A stretch of 64,000 nt of DNA from Nocardia ninae NBRC 108245 (GTDB lineage Bacteria > Actinomycetota > Actinomycetes > Mycobacteriales > Mycobacteriaceae), in the NCBI RefSeq assembly GCF_007990755.1, contig NZ_BJXA01000037.1, positions 1-64,000 of the forward strand, written 5' to 3'. The position numbers and the translations under genes are program-made. Numbering within the stretch: position 1 is the first letter of the stretch; each line of letters begins with the position of its first letter. Below the pieces are notes generated by a model. The model worked only from the letters and a program-made list of their open reading frames with translations. It did not search any database and was not told the DNA's origin. Shown one piece after another: positions 1 through 8,057 of the stretch.

Positions 1-374
1 CGCCACTGCCCCGCCGACTTCGGCGCGGCGTACGCGGCGACGGTGAGCCTGCCGTGCTCGGTGGCCAGGTGCACCGCCTGCGGCGTGCCATCGGGAGTCA
101 TCTCGACCTGCAGCTGACCGCCCTGCGGCACCGGCAGGATCACCGAGCCGAGGTCGAGTCGCTGGTCGGTGACCTTTTCCAGCAGATCCGCCACGTCGCT
201 GTAGTCGTACGGCCCCGAACCCTCGGCGCCCGCACCCTGGTAACCCCCGGTGACCACCGGGTGTTCGTCGGTGTCGTACTCGTCTTCGTCGTAGGCGAAG
301 TCGTCCTCGTCGTAGTCGTCGGCCGGATACCGGTCGTCGTCGGACGATCTCTTCTTCTTTCCGAACAGTCCCAT
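1..374 (-). CDS. DUF3710 family protein (partial, C-terminus outside window)
   Basis: N-terminal 124 codons of a protein reading leftwards out of the window. It begins MGLFGKKK, continues with a long acidic, Asp/Glu/Tyr-rich stretch, then enters a folded domain containing DLGSVILPVP and LQVEMTPDGTPQAV, typical of the DUF3710 family (Rv2696c in M. tuberculosis). Its ATG at 374-372 overlaps the TAA of dut by one base (TAATG), so it is probably co-transcribed and translationally coupled with dut. No biochemical function is established for the family. The start is secure because of the overlap and the conserved N-terminus. Confidence 0.85.
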   Translation of the reverse strand, partial: MGLFGKKKRSSDDDRYPADDYDEDDFAYDEDEYDTDEHPVVTGGYQGAGAEGSGPYDYSDVADLLEKVTDQRLDLGSVILPVPQGGQLQVEMTPDGTPQAVHLATEHGRLTVAAYAAPKSAGQW

Positions 375-862
375 TACGCCTCCTTCACGGTGGCCTGGCT
401 CGCGCTGGTCAAACTCGCGTGACCGCCGCTGGAGCCGTGACCGCCCGCCCCGCGGGTGGTCTCGTCCAGCGAGTCGACCTCCAGGAAATCGACCAGTTCC
501 ACGCGCTGCACCAGCAGCTGCGCGATCCGGTCGCCCCGGCGCAACTCGATGGGCGTGCGCAGGTCGTGATTGATCAGGCACACCTTGATCTCGCCCCGGT
601 AGCCGGCATCGACCGTGCCGGGGGTGTTCACCACCGACAGCCCGGTTTTGGCCGCCAGGCCCGAGCGCGGGTGGATCAGGCCGACCGTGCCGACCGGTAG
701 CGCCACCGCGATGCCGGTGCCGACCAGCACCCGCTCCCCCGGTTCCAGGATGACGTCTTCGGTGGTGCACAGGTCCACCCCGGCGTCGCCGTCGTGGGCG
801 CGCACGGGCATGGGGATGCCGGGATCCAGCCGCAGCATAGGTATCGGTGAAAGGGCGGTCAC
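374..862 (-). CDS. dut: deoxyuridine 5'-triphosphate nucleotidohydrolase (dUTPase)
   Basis: Hydrolyses dUTP to dUMP and pyrophosphate, keeping uracil out of DNA and feeding dTMP synthesis; cytosolic homotrimer. At 162 residues it has the normal trimeric length with all five motifs: DAGVDL (27-32), HPRSGLA (64-70), [14 protein letters not shown] (79-92, with the catalytic Asp and uracil-stacking Tyr), RGDRIAQL (109-116) and a C-terminal glycine-rich arm [10 protein letters not shown] (137-146). The GTG at 862 is preferred because the resulting N-terminus aligns with the start of the mycobacterial enzyme. It is transcribed divergently from the DUF3093 gene and leads into the DUF3710 gene by a one-base overlap. 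Confidence 0.96.
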   Translation of the reverse strand: MTALSPIPMLRLDPGIPMPVRAHDGDAGVDLCTTEDVILEPGERVLVGTGIAVALPVGTVGLIHPRSGLAAKTGLSVVNTPGTVDAGYRGEIKVCLINHDLRTPIELRRGDRIAQLLVQRVELVDFLEVDSLDETTRGAGGHGSSGGHASLTSASQATVKEA

Positions 863-902
863 GTTGGTCGAGCCTACGCGTCAACCGGTAACCACCGTGA
901 AT

Positions 903-908
903 TAGTGT
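903..908 (+). promoter_or_regulatory. candidate -10 element for a leaderless DUF3093 transcript
   Basis: TAGTGT at 903-908 ends six bases before the GTG start at 915. That spacing would place transcription initiation at or next to the start codon, as in leaderless actinobacterial mRNAs, and no Shine-Dalgarno sequence precedes the GTG. No clear -35 is visible. Inference from spacing only. Confidence 0.35.
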
Positions 909-914
909 TGACTC

Positions 915-1427
915 GTGTCGGACCAGCCCAATCCAGTGACGATGGACGAAAAACAGCAGAGCCCGCAGCCGTACCGCGAGCGCCTCTGGGTGCCGCTGTG
1001 GTGGTGGCCGGTGGCCTTCGCCATCACGGGCCTGCTGGCCGCCGAAATCCACATGGGCGCACCAGGATTGCGGGCCTGGCTGCCCTATGTGCTGCTGTTC
1101 CCGATCCCGGTCTGGGTGCTGCTGTGGCTGAGCCGCCATCGCGTGGAGGTCGCGCCGGACGCGTCGGGCACGCTGGAACTACGCGCCGACCGCGCCCACC
1201 TGCCGGTGAATTTCGTCGCCCGTGCGGCCGTCGTCGCCCGCACGGCGAAGAGCGCGGCGCTGGGTCGCCAGCTCGACCCCGCCGCCTATGTGCAACATCG
1301 GCCGTGGATCGGGCCGATGGTGTTGCTTGTACTCGACGACCCGGACGATCCGACGCCGTACTGGCTGGTCAGTACGCGTCGACCCGAAAAGGTCCTTGCC
1401 GCGCTGGGCCTGCCCAGCGCGGGCTGA
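915..1427 (+). CDS. DUF3093 domain-containing membrane protein
   Basis: A 170-residue protein with two hydrophobic helices near the N-terminus (about residues 32-52, rich in Trp and Ala, and 58-77, Leu/Pro-rich) followed by a soluble domain with LRADRAHLPVNFV and a C-terminal PYWLVSTRRPEK segment. This layout and its position directly divergent from dut match the DUF3093 family (Rv2698). It is probably inner-membrane anchored; function unknown. The GTG at 915 is chosen because the protein start matches the family and a -10-like hexamer lies at leaderless spacing just upstream. Confidence 0.85.
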   Translation: MSDQPNPVTMDEKQQSPQPYRERLWVPLWWWPVAFAITGLLAAEIHMGAPGLRAWLPYVLLFPIPVWVLLWLSRHRVEVAPDASGTLELRADRAHLPVNFVARAAVVARTAKSAALGRQLDPAAYVQHRPWIGPMVLLVLDDPDDPTPYWLVSTRRPEKVLAALGLPSAG

Positions 1428-1442
1428 TCACCACGAACTAGC

Positions 1443-1745
1443 TCACGCAGCGCAGTCCATGCAGATCAGCTGACCACCCTTCTCGCTGGCCAGCCTGCTT
1501 CGGTGGTGCACGAGGAAGCAGCTGGAACAGGTGAACTCGTCGGCCTGCTTCGGGATCACCCGAACGCTCAGCACTTCCTCGGACAGGTCCGCGCCGGGAA
1601 GCTCGAACGACTCCGCGGTATCGGATTCGTCGATATCCACGACGGCGGACTGTGCCTCGTTACGACGAGCCTTCAGCTCCTCCAGCGAATCTTCCGACAC
1701 ATCGTCGGTTTCGGTACGCCTCGGTGCGTCATAGTCGGTTGCCAT
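1443..1745 (-). CDS. DUF4193 zinc-ribbon-like protein
   Basis: A 100-residue acidic protein beginning MATDYDAPRR, with a charged, probably disordered N-terminal half (DVSEDSLEELKARR) and a C-terminal metal-binding knuckle: CSSC near residues 73-76 and CMDC near 95-98. This is the DUF4193 family (Rv2699c). The paired CxxC motifs suggest a structural zinc site; its role is not known. A purine-rich GAGGGGA lies about seven bases before the ATG. It is convergent with the DUF3093 gene and divergent from cei, as in M. tuberculosis. Confidence 0.88.
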   Translation of the reverse strand: MATDYDAPRRTETDDVSEDSLEELKARRNEAQSAVVDIDESDTAESFELPGADLSEEVLSVRVIPKQADEFTCSSCFLVHHRSRLASEKGGQLICMDCAA

Positions 1746-2120
1746 GTCGTCTTCCCCTCGTCCTTACTTCGTATATCCCGGACCGGCCAGTCCACACCGA
1801 TTCCCGCTGGAACCGCCGTGACTCGCATCGCCCCGCCGGTGGTGCACGTCACACGTACACCGGTCACCCATCAGGTCGGATCGAGCTGATCCACTCCGGA
1901 TAGCGCTCGGTAAACGCAGGACACGCCCTACTTGTTCCCGCGACCGACCACCAATTTCACCACCGGCGATTCGATCTGGGCCGCCAGACAATAGCGGACC
2001 CCAGCGCAAAAGTCGCAATCAAAACACAGACGATTCGAAACCGACGGGTAATCGACACCATCCGTCGAACTCGCCGAGACCTTGTGCAGCGGCGGCGTGA
2101 CCTTTTCGTAGAGTGTGCTG
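1746..2120. other. non-coding interval between DUF4193 and cei
   Basis: About 375 bases between divergent genes. I see the ribosome binding site of the DUF4193 gene at its left edge, an AT-richer patch around 2010-2050, and the candidate cei -10 element at its right end. No reading frame here has recognisable protein character and no strong hairpin or repeat is visible. Confidence 0.5.
2109..2114 (+). promoter_or_regulatory. candidate -10 element for leaderless cei mRNA
   Basis: TAGAGT at 2109-2114 is followed after six bases by the GTG at 2121, the start codon favoured by alignment with the mycobacterial protein. No Shine-Dalgarno sequence is present. The arrangement mirrors the one in front of the DUF3093 gene. 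Inference. Confidence 0.35.
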
Positions 2121-2795
2121 GTGGTTTCACTGATCACCGAAGGCCGCCCCGTGGATTCCCAGGGCAGGCCCTTCCCCCGACGGCGCCCGCAGCCCTGGCT
2201 CATCATGCTCGGCATCGTCACGCTGATCTGCACGATTGTGTGGGTCAAGGCGTTGACGACGACCGAGCAGGACAGCAGCGCGATGGCCTGCAACTCGCCG
2301 AGCCCGGCCACCGAGCCGGGCGCCCAACCCGCGACGCTCGGCCAGCGCGTCGGCGCGGGCAGGCTACAAGATGTGGATCCCGCGCCGTTGGCGGCGAGCA
2401 AGGTGCGCGTGCTCAACGCGAACAACCAGCGTGGCCAGGCCGCGCACGTCGCGGCGCAGTTCGGTGACCTCGGGTTCGCCAGCGCGCCGGGCACGCAGTT
2501 CGGCAACGACACGGTTTACGTCAACGGCGATCTCGAATGCACCGGTCAGATCCGGTTCGGCGTGAGCGGCCGCCCGGCCGCCGCGTCGGTGCAGCTGGTG
2601 GTGCCGTGCGCCGAGCTGATCGAGGATCAGCGCACCGACGACACGGTCGACATGGTGCTCGGCTCACTGTTCCGCGACATCCGGCCGAGCAACGACGCCG
2701 AGGAGGTGCTGCGATCGTTGAAGAACCCCGCCCCCGGCGGCGCACCCTCGATCGACATCGAACTCCTCGACGCCGCCAGACAGGCCCGCTGCTAG
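2121..2795 (+). CDS. cei: envelope integrity protein Cei (LytR C-terminal domain)
   Basis: About 224 residues, the orthologue of Rv2700/Cei, a membrane-anchored extracytoplasmic protein needed for envelope integrity in M. tuberculosis. It has a short cytoplasmic N-terminus (VSLITEGRPVDSQGRPFPRR), one membrane helix (about residues 27-45, WLIMLGIVTLICTIVWV) and an external LytR_C domain beginning KVRVLNANNQRGQAAHVAA. Cysteines at TMACNSP-like, LECTGQIRF and VVPCAEL positions are those found in the family. A GTG two codons upstream (2115) is an alternative start; 2121 aligns better. Its stop codon overlaps the convergent suhB stop by three bases. Confidence 0.9.
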   Translation: MVSLITEGRPVDSQGRPFPRRRPQPWLIMLGIVTLICTIVWVKALTTTEQDSSAMACNSPSPATEPGAQPATLGQRVGAGRLQDVDPAPLAASKVRVLNANNQRGQAAHVAAQFGDLGFASAPGTQFGNDTVYVNGDLECTGQIRFGVSGRPAAASVQLVVPCAELIEDQRTDDTVDMVLGSLFRDIRPSNDAEEVLRSLKNPAPGGAPSIDIELLDAARQARC

Positions 2796-3712
2796 CGGTC
2801 CGGGATCGGCTCGGTCGCGCCTACTCGCTCGAGTAGCGCGGCCAGTTCGTCTGCGATGCCCGGGGCGGCGGCGACCACCAGGTCGCCCGCCTCGCCCGGG
2901 GCGGTAGCGGGGGGCAGTGTGAGCTGGGCGCCCGCCTCGGCTGCGATCAGCGCGCCCGCGCCCCAGTCCCACGCGTTGAGGCCGTGCTCGAAGTACGCGT
3001 CCACCCGGCCCGCGGCGACGTGACACAGGTCGAGCGCGGCCGCGCCGAAGCGACGAATGTCACGCACCTGCGGCAGGATCTCGGCGATCAGCTGGGCCTG
3101 CCTGGCCCGGCGGTGTTTGCCGTAGGCGAAGCCGGTGGCCACCAACGACATCGACACCGTCTCGACCGGTGTGCAGCGCAGGTGCTCCACCGCGCCCTCG
3201 GCATCGACCCGGATCGCACCGAGGCCGAGCCCGGCGCTGTAGGTGGCACGCCTGGCCACGTCCACCACGGCGCCCGCGACCGGCCTGCCGCCGCGCATCG
3301 CGGCCACCGACACCGCGTAGCCGGGGATGCCGTACAGGAAGTTGACGGTGCCGTCGATCGGGTCGATGACCCAGTGCACGAGGTCGGCGGCCGAGTCGGC
3401 GAGGCTGCCGCCGCCCTCCTCGCCGAGGATGGGATCGCCGGGGCGTTGCTCGGCGAGCAGGCCGCGGATCAGTTCTTCGGTCTCGGTGTCCACGATGGTC
3501 ACCGGATCGGTCGGATGGCCCTTGGCCTGCACCGCGCCCTCGGCGGGGCCGGCCTGCCCGAAGACCTCGGGGCGGCGGGCGCGAACGTGCGCCGCGGCGG
3601 TTTCAGCGAGGTCGACCGCGACTCTGCGCAGTTCGGCCTCGTCGCCGCGGGCGACGATGATCTCGGAGGTGTAGTCGGACACTGGCGATGAGGTTTCCGG
3701 CACGCCCTCCAT
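2792..3712 (-). CDS. suhB: inositol monophosphatase family protein
   Basis: Mg2+-dependent phosphatase of the IMPase/FIG superfamily, orthologous to SuhB (Rv2701c), which releases inositol from inositol phosphate for phosphatidylinositol and mycothiol synthesis. The metal site is visible: ILGEEGGG, WVIDPIDGTVNF (DPxDGT signature) and the C-terminal AWDWGAGALIAAEAG. The reading frame is open upstream, but family similarity begins near the ATG at 3712; a GTG at 3682 is an alternative. It is convergent with cei, the stop codons overlapping at 2792-2795, and divergent from ppgK. Confidence 0.9.
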   Translation of the reverse strand: MEGVPETSSPVSDYTSEIIVARGDEAELRRVAVDLAETAAAHVRARRPEVFGQAGPAEGAVQAKGHPTDPVTIVDTETEELIRGLLAEQRPGDPILGEEGGGSLADSAADLVHWVIDPIDGTVNFLYGIPGYAVSVAAMRGGRPVAGAVVDVARRATYSAGLGLGAIRVDAEGAVEHLRCTPVETVSMSLVATGFAYGKHRRARQAQLIAEILPQVRDIRRFGAAALDLCHVAAGRVDAYFEHGLNAWDWGAGALIAAEAGAQLTLPPATAPGEAGDLVVAAAPGIADELAALLERVGATEPIPDR

Positions 3713-3883
3713 CGGATCACAGATCCTCGGGAACGCGCAGCATCGATCGCGCATTACTCTTGTCGTGCACGACACAACGCCGTCGTCGGGCACACCACCG
3801 CAGCGCGCTCGCGACACCGGGGTGAAGCCATGTGCTGCGGTGTTGTGCTCCACACCGGCCAGCACAGGAACGAGGGGTTAGCC

Positions 3884-4642
3884 ATGTCCGCTCGGGGGCA
3901 CGCATTCGGCATCGATATCGGCGGTAGCGGCGTCAAGGGCGGCGCGGTCGATCTGGCCACCGGCGAACTGGTGCACGACCGGATCAAGATCGCGACACCG
4001 CAGCCGTCGACCCCGCAGGCCGTCGCCGAGGCGGTGGCAAAGCTGGTCGCGCAAGCCGATTGGGACGGCCCGGTCGGCATCACGCTGCCCTCGGTCGTGC
4101 TCGACGGAGTCGCGCGCACCGCGGCCAACATCGACAAGGCGTGGGTGGGCACCGACGCGCGCTCGCTGTTCGCCGAGGCGTTGGACGGCCGCGAGGTCAC
4201 CGTGCTCAACGATGCGGACGCGGCCGGGCTGGCCGAGGACCGCTACGGCGCGGCAAAGGATTTCGACGGCCTCGTGCTGCTGCTGACCTTCGGCACCGGC
4301 ATCGGCTCGGCCCTGCTGTACCAGGGCACCCTGGTGGCCAACAGCGAACTCGGCCATCTCGAGATCGGCGGCATGGAGACCGAACACCGCGCCGCCGCCT
4401 CGATCAAGGATCGCGACGGGCTGACCTTCGAGCAGTGGGCCGCCGCGGTGAGCACGGTACTGATCGGTCTGGAGAACCTGTTCTGGCCGAAGGTGTTCGT
4501 CGCGGGCGGCGGGATCAGCCGCGACGCCGATCTCTGGATTCCGTTGCTCACCAACCGAACCCAGGTGATTCCGGCGCATCTGCGAAACACCGCGGGCATC
4601 GTCGGCGCGGCGATGGCGATCGACGCCGGAATCGCGCCGTAG
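3884..4642 (+). CDS. ppgK: polyphosphate glucokinase
   Basis: Phosphorylates glucose using inorganic polyphosphate (and ATP) in the cytosol. The 252-residue protein is a ROK-type kinase: phosphate-binding GIDIGGSGVKGG at the N-terminus, LNDADAAG in the glucose-binding region, the LLTFGTGIGSAL loop and SELGHLEIGG, a hallmark of actinobacterial PpgK. The ATG at 3884 is preceded by GAGGGG at 3872-3877 with good spacing, so open frame further upstream is not used. It lies between suhB and sigA as in M. tuberculosis (Rv2702). Confidence 0.95.
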   Translation: MSARGHAFGIDIGGSGVKGGAVDLATGELVHDRIKIATPQPSTPQAVAEAVAKLVAQADWDGPVGITLPSVVLDGVARTAANIDKAWVGTDARSLFAEALDGREVTVLNDADAAGLAEDRYGAAKDFDGLVLLLTFGTGIGSALLYQGTLVANSELGHLEIGGMETEHRAAASIKDRDGLTFEQWAAAVSTVLIGLENLFWPKVFVAGGGISRDADLWIPLLTNRTQVIPAHLRNTAGIVGAAMAIDAGIAP

Positions 4643-4744
4643 TGGCGCGGCTCGGCCGCCGGAGCGGGGAGAATCGTGCGACAATGCGAATAACGCGCCC
4701 GCGCCGATGGCGGCATCGTGCCGAAGGTACCCTGGTTAGATCGT

Positions 4745-4750
4745 TACAAT
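4745..4750 (+). promoter_or_regulatory. candidate sigA -10 element
   Basis: TACAAT at 4745-4750, within GTTACAATGG, lies about 125 bases before the sigA start. No good -35 hexamer is seen at 17 bases. If used it would give a long leader containing the repeated element at 4771-4811. Confidence 0.3.
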
Positions 4751-4770
4751 GGAACGTGCCCCGGCGGTAA

Positions 4771-4811
4771 GCCGGTGAAACCCGACCGGCCTTCCGCCGG
4801 TGAAACCCGAC
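4771..4811. repeat. two tandem 16-bp repeats in the sigA leader
   Basis: GCCGGTGAAACCCGAC occurs at 4771-4786 and again, identical, at 4796-4811, a 25-base period; a degenerate third unit (CGCCGGAAGACC) follows near 4820. The segment sits between ppgK and sigA and would lie in the sigA 5' leader. The CCGG arms can pair with each other, so RNA structure or a regulator site are both possible. Confidence 0.6.
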
Positions 4812-4875
4812 AGACCGCTCCGCCGGAAGACCACTCTGGCGTGACGCCGCACGAGACCGTCACGAAAGGGCGTAC

Positions 4876-6246
4876 GTGGTAGCCACGAATACCCGTCAGA
4901 CCGCCGATTCGGCCGAGGCCGATTCCGCAGATGTAACCGAAGCCCGGCCGGTTCGTAAGGCGGCTGCCGCGAAGAAGGCTCCGGCCAAGAAGGCCGCAGC
5001 CAAGAAGGCGCCTGCGAAGAAGGCGCCCGCCAAGGCGACCAAGGGGGCCGCCAAGAAGGCAGGCCCCAAGAAGGTCGGCGCCGACGGCGAGCCCATTGCC
5101 GACGAGGCGATCGAGGACGAGGTCGAGATCGAAGACCTCGGCGATCTCGAGGTCTCCGAGGACGATCTCACCGAAGAGGCCGAGGACCTGGTCGTCGAGG
5201 AAGTCGCCGAAGCCGCCGAGGAGGAGGTCGAGCCGACCGCCGCCGACAAGGCCTCGGGCGACTTCGTCTGGGACGAAGAGGAATCCGAGGCGCTACGGCA
5301 GGCCCGCAAGGACGCCGAGCTCACCGCTTCGGCCGACTCGGTGCGCGCCTACCTCAAGCAGATCGGCAAGGTCGCGCTCCTCAACGCCGAAGAGGAGGTC
5401 GAACTCGCCAAGCGCATCGAGGCCGGCCTCTACGCGGCGGAGAAGGTGCGCGAGTTCACCGAGCAGGGCGAGAAGCTGCCGGTCGCGATGCGTCGCGACT
5501 ACACCTGGATCGTCCGCGACGGTAACCGTGCCAAGAACCATCTGCTCGAGGCCAACCTGCGACTGGTCGTCTCGCTGGCCAAGCGCTACACCGGCCGCGG
5601 CATGGCGTTCCTCGATCTGATCCAGGAGGGCAACCTGGGTCTGATCCGTGCCGTCGAGAAGTTCGACTACACCAAGGGCTACAAGTTCTCCACGTACGCC
5701 ACCTGGTGGATCCGGCAGGCCATCACCCGCGCGATGGCCGACCAGGCCCGCACCATTCGTATCCCGGTGCACATGGTCGAGGTCATCAACAAGCTCGGTC
5801 GCATCCAGCGCGAGCTGCTCCAGGATCTGGGCCGTGAGCCCACGCCGGAGGAGCTGGCCAAGGAAATGGACATCACGCCGGAGAAGGTGCTGGAGATCCA
5901 GCAGTACGCGCGTGAGCCCATCTCGCTGGACCAGACCATCGGCGACGAGGGCGACAGCCAACTCGGTGACTTCATCGAGGACTCCGAAGCCGTTGTCGCC
6001 GTGGACGCGGTGAGCTTCACGCTGCTGCAGGATCAGTTGCAGTCGGTGCTGGAGACGCTGTCCGAGCGCGAGGCGGGCGTGGTCCGGCTGCGCTTCGGCC
6101 TCACCGACGGCCAGCCACGCACCCTCGACGAGATCGGCCAGGTGTACGGGGTCACCCGCGAACGCATCCGGCAGATCGAGTCCAAGACCATGAGCAAGCT
6201 GCGCCACCCGAGCCGCTCGCAGGTTTTGCGCGACTACCTCGACTGA
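4876..6246 (+). CDS. sigA: RNA polymerase principal sigma factor SigA
   Basis: Primary housekeeping sigma factor, 456 residues. The N-terminus is a Lys/Ala repeat region (about 25-60, AAKKAPAKK units) followed by a Glu/Asp-rich stretch, as in mycobacterial SigA. Region 1.2 is [15 protein letters not shown], region 2 runs from [20 protein letters not shown] through the RPAQ-type core [19 protein letters not shown] and the -10 recognition helix [17 protein letters not shown], then regions 3 and 4 with the helix-turn-helix [20 protein letters not shown]. The GTG at 4876 follows GAAAGGG with good spacing. Highly similar to SigB at 35813 but with the long N-terminal extension. Confidence 0.98.
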   Translation: MVATNTRQTADSAEADSADVTEARPVRKAAAAKKAPAKKAAAKKAPAKKAPAKATKGAAKKAGPKKVGADGEPIADEAIEDEVEIEDLGDLEVSEDDLTEEAEDLVVEEVAEAAEEEVEPTAADKASGDFVWDEEESEALRQARKDAELTASADSVRAYLKQIGKVALLNAEEEVELAKRIEAGLYAAEKVREFTEQGEKLPVAMRRDYTWIVRDGNRAKNHLLEANLRLVVSLAKRYTGRGMAFLDLIQEGNLGLIRAVEKFDYTKGYKFSTYATWWIRQAITRAMADQARTIRIPVHMVEVINKLGRIQRELLQDLGREPTPEELAKEMDITPEKVLEIQQYAREPISLDQTIGDEGDSQLGDFIEDSEAVVAVDAVSFTLLQDQLQSVLETLSEREAGVVRLRFGLTDGQPRTLDEIGQVYGVTRERIRQIESKTMSKLRHPSRSQVLRDYLD

Positions 6247-6259
6247 TCTCGCTCGACCT

Positions 6260-6300
6260 ATGGGCCGCTGAGCTTTTCGCTCGGCGGCCCATTGTCGTTT
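6260..6300 (+). terminator. sigA intrinsic terminator
   Basis: A 14-bp stem (6260-6273 with 6279-6292, one G-U wobble, loop TTTTC) followed by TGTCGTTT, 13 bases after the sigA stop codon. Confidence 0.8.
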
Positions 6301-6342
6301 CTGCCCAACGTGCTGAGTTCGGGCAGTGCAGCGCGCGGACGG

Positions 6343-6963
6343 TCAGCGGTGGCGCGCGTGCGCGCTCTGCGCGGTGATCGCGGTCCCCATCCAGCGATGG
6401 AGGTAGGCGCGCAGTTGCTCCTCGGTGCGGGGCGGGTTGCCCGGGGACAGGAAGAACGAGTGCATGGTGCGCAGCACGAATTCGACCAGCTCCAGTAGCG
6501 CCGCGTCGTCGTAGCCGTGCCGTTCCCAGTCGACGTCGAAGCGCCGGATCATCGACATGCCAAAGGCTTTGGCCTGTTCGGAGGTGAGGCTGTCGGGGTC
6601 GAGGTTGGAGTAGGGGTTCGACAGCAGAATCCCCAGATGCGGGGTGCGACGCACCTCGACGAGCGTGTAGATCACCCCCTCGGTCATCGCTTCGACCGGA
6701 TCGTCCAGGCCCGCGACGTGGGCGGTCAGCCGGTCCAGGAATCCGTCGACCGAGGCGATCGCCGCGGCGGTCATCAACGCTTCGGCGCTGGGAAAGTACC
6801 GGTACACGGTCTGCCGGATGACACCGAGGGCTTCGGCCACGTCGGCGATGCTGATCGCGGCACCGGTGGTGCCGATCAGATCGACCGCCGCGGCGACGAT
6901 ACGACGGTGGGCCTCTTCGTCATTCGCCGGCGGACTCCCGCCCCATCCGCGTCTACGCGCCAC
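6343..6963 (-). CDS. TetR family transcriptional regulator
   Basis: 206-residue one-component repressor. The N-terminal helix-turn-helix is clear (RRIVAAAVDLIGTTG, SIADVAEALGVIRQTVYRYFPSAEALM), followed by a ligand-binding domain of no recognised subtype. It is divergent from the hydrolase-like/membrane pair at 7113-9217, and the 150-base interval between them holds a palindrome at 7020-7049, so it very probably controls that pair and itself. The inducer is unknown. Confidence 0.88.
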   Translation of the reverse strand: MARRRGWGGSPPANDEEAHRRIVAAAVDLIGTTGAAISIADVAEALGVIRQTVYRYFPSAEALMTAAAIASVDGFLDRLTAHVAGLDDPVEAMTEGVIYTLVEVRRTPHLGILLSNPYSNLDPDSLTSEQAKAFGMSMIRRFDVDWERHGYDDAALLELVEFVLRTMHSFFLSPGNPPRTEEQLRAYLHRWMGTAITAQSAHARHR

Positions 6964-7019
6964 CGGGCGGACGTTATCACAGGGCTCGGGCCTGGACCGT
7001 TGGCGAATCCCGGTAAGTG

Positions 7020-7049
7020 ATCATACATATTGACAACTCTTTGTATGAT
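7020..7049. promoter_or_regulatory. putative TetR operator with embedded -35
   Basis: Perfect 8-bp inverted repeat ATCATACA (7020-7027) / TGTATGAT (7042-7049) with a 14-base spacer, in the interval between the TetR gene and the gene at 7113. The spacer contains TTGACA (7030-7035), a consensus -35, so a repressor bound here would cover the promoter. The site is conspicuously AT-rich. Confidence 0.65.
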
Positions 7050-7112
7050 TGTCGCATCGTGCTGGCCGAGCGCGAGATCTGATCGACTATTTCCCGAGGC
7101 GAGGTACGCGCT

Positions 7113-8057
7113 GTGACCCACTTGCAACCCAGAAAGATGGACTTCGGCTTCGAGGACGCCGACGTCCCATTCCTGTGGAACCCGCAGAATCCGGCGTGGT
7201 CGAGCATGTCCAACGCGGTCTCGTTCCTGGCCATCGGCTTCGAGAAGATGATCGTCAAGCTGATCATGCAGTTGAAGCCGACCTTCACCGATCCGGAGGT
7301 GGCGGCGGAGGCCATCGCGTTCATGCGGCAGGAGGGCCACCATTCGACCGCCCACCGCCAGCACGTCAAGGGGTTGATCAGGCGGTATCCCGGTTTGCAG
7401 AACACCCTCGACGCGGTGATCGGCGAGTTCGATCTGCTCACCGAAGCGACCTCGCGCGAGTACCGGCTCGCGTACACCGCCGATCTGGAGGCCACCTTCA
7501 CGCCGGTGTTCAAGCTGATGCTGGACAACGAGGACACGCTGTTCCGGCCCGGCGACGACCGGGTCGCGTCGCTGTTCATCTGGCACTTCGTGGAAGAGGT
7601 CGAGCACCGCAGCTCGGCGATGATTCTCTTCAATGCCGTTGTGGGCGAAGAGCTTTACCGGATGCGGATGGCGCCGTCGATCTTCGCGCATGTGCTGAAG
7701 GTGATCCGGATCGCGTGCGCCGGGTTCAACCAGCATGTCCCGCTCGCGGACCGGCAGGTCGATTCGCTGTCGATGTTCGCCAGGCATCGCGTCAAGCAGA
7801 AGGCGCTGGTGTATTTCGCGCCGTACCTGACCAAGGGGCCGATGCCGCGCGCGTTCGACGGGCTGCCGCGCCGGGCACAGCTCACGGCGCTCGCCGGTGT
7901 GGTCCGCAGCCAACTGCCGAATCATGATCCGGCGCACGAGAAGTTGCCGGAGCTGGCCGGTCGCTGGTTCGAGCGCTACGACGCAGGCTACGACTGCACC
8001 CGCTGGTACACCGCCGAGGTGCGACCGAACAAGCTGACTTCGGCGGAGGCGAACTGA
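7113..8057 (+). CDS. predicted metal-dependent hydrolase-like protein (PF10118 type)
   Basis: A 314-residue helical protein with paired acidic/histidine motifs suited to a di-metal site: FMRQEGHHSTAHRQHVKG around residues 70-87 and IWHFVEEVEHRSSAMILF around 155-172. This layout matches the family annotated as predicted metal-dependent hydrolase (PF10118); the ExxH pairs also resemble ferritin-like diiron proteins, so hydrolysis is unproven. The GTG at 7113 starts the conserved region. The stop codon overlaps the next gene's ATG (TGATG at 8055-8059), implying coupling with the membrane protein. Regulated probably by the divergent TetR. Confidence 0.75.
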   Translation: MTHLQPRKMDFGFEDADVPFLWNPQNPAWSSMSNAVSFLAIGFEKMIVKLIMQLKPTFTDPEVAAEAIAFMRQEGHHSTAHRQHVKGLIRRYPGLQNTLDAVIGEFDLLTEATSREYRLAYTADLEATFTPVFKLMLDNEDTLFRPGDDRVASLFIWHFVEEVEHRSSAMILFNAVVGEELYRMRMAPSIFAHVLKVIRIACAGFNQHVPLADRQVDSLSMFARHRVKQKALVYFAPYLTKGPMPRAFDGLPRRAQLTALAGVVRSQLPNHDPAHEKLPELAGRWFERYDAGYDCTRWYTAEVRPNKLTSAEAN

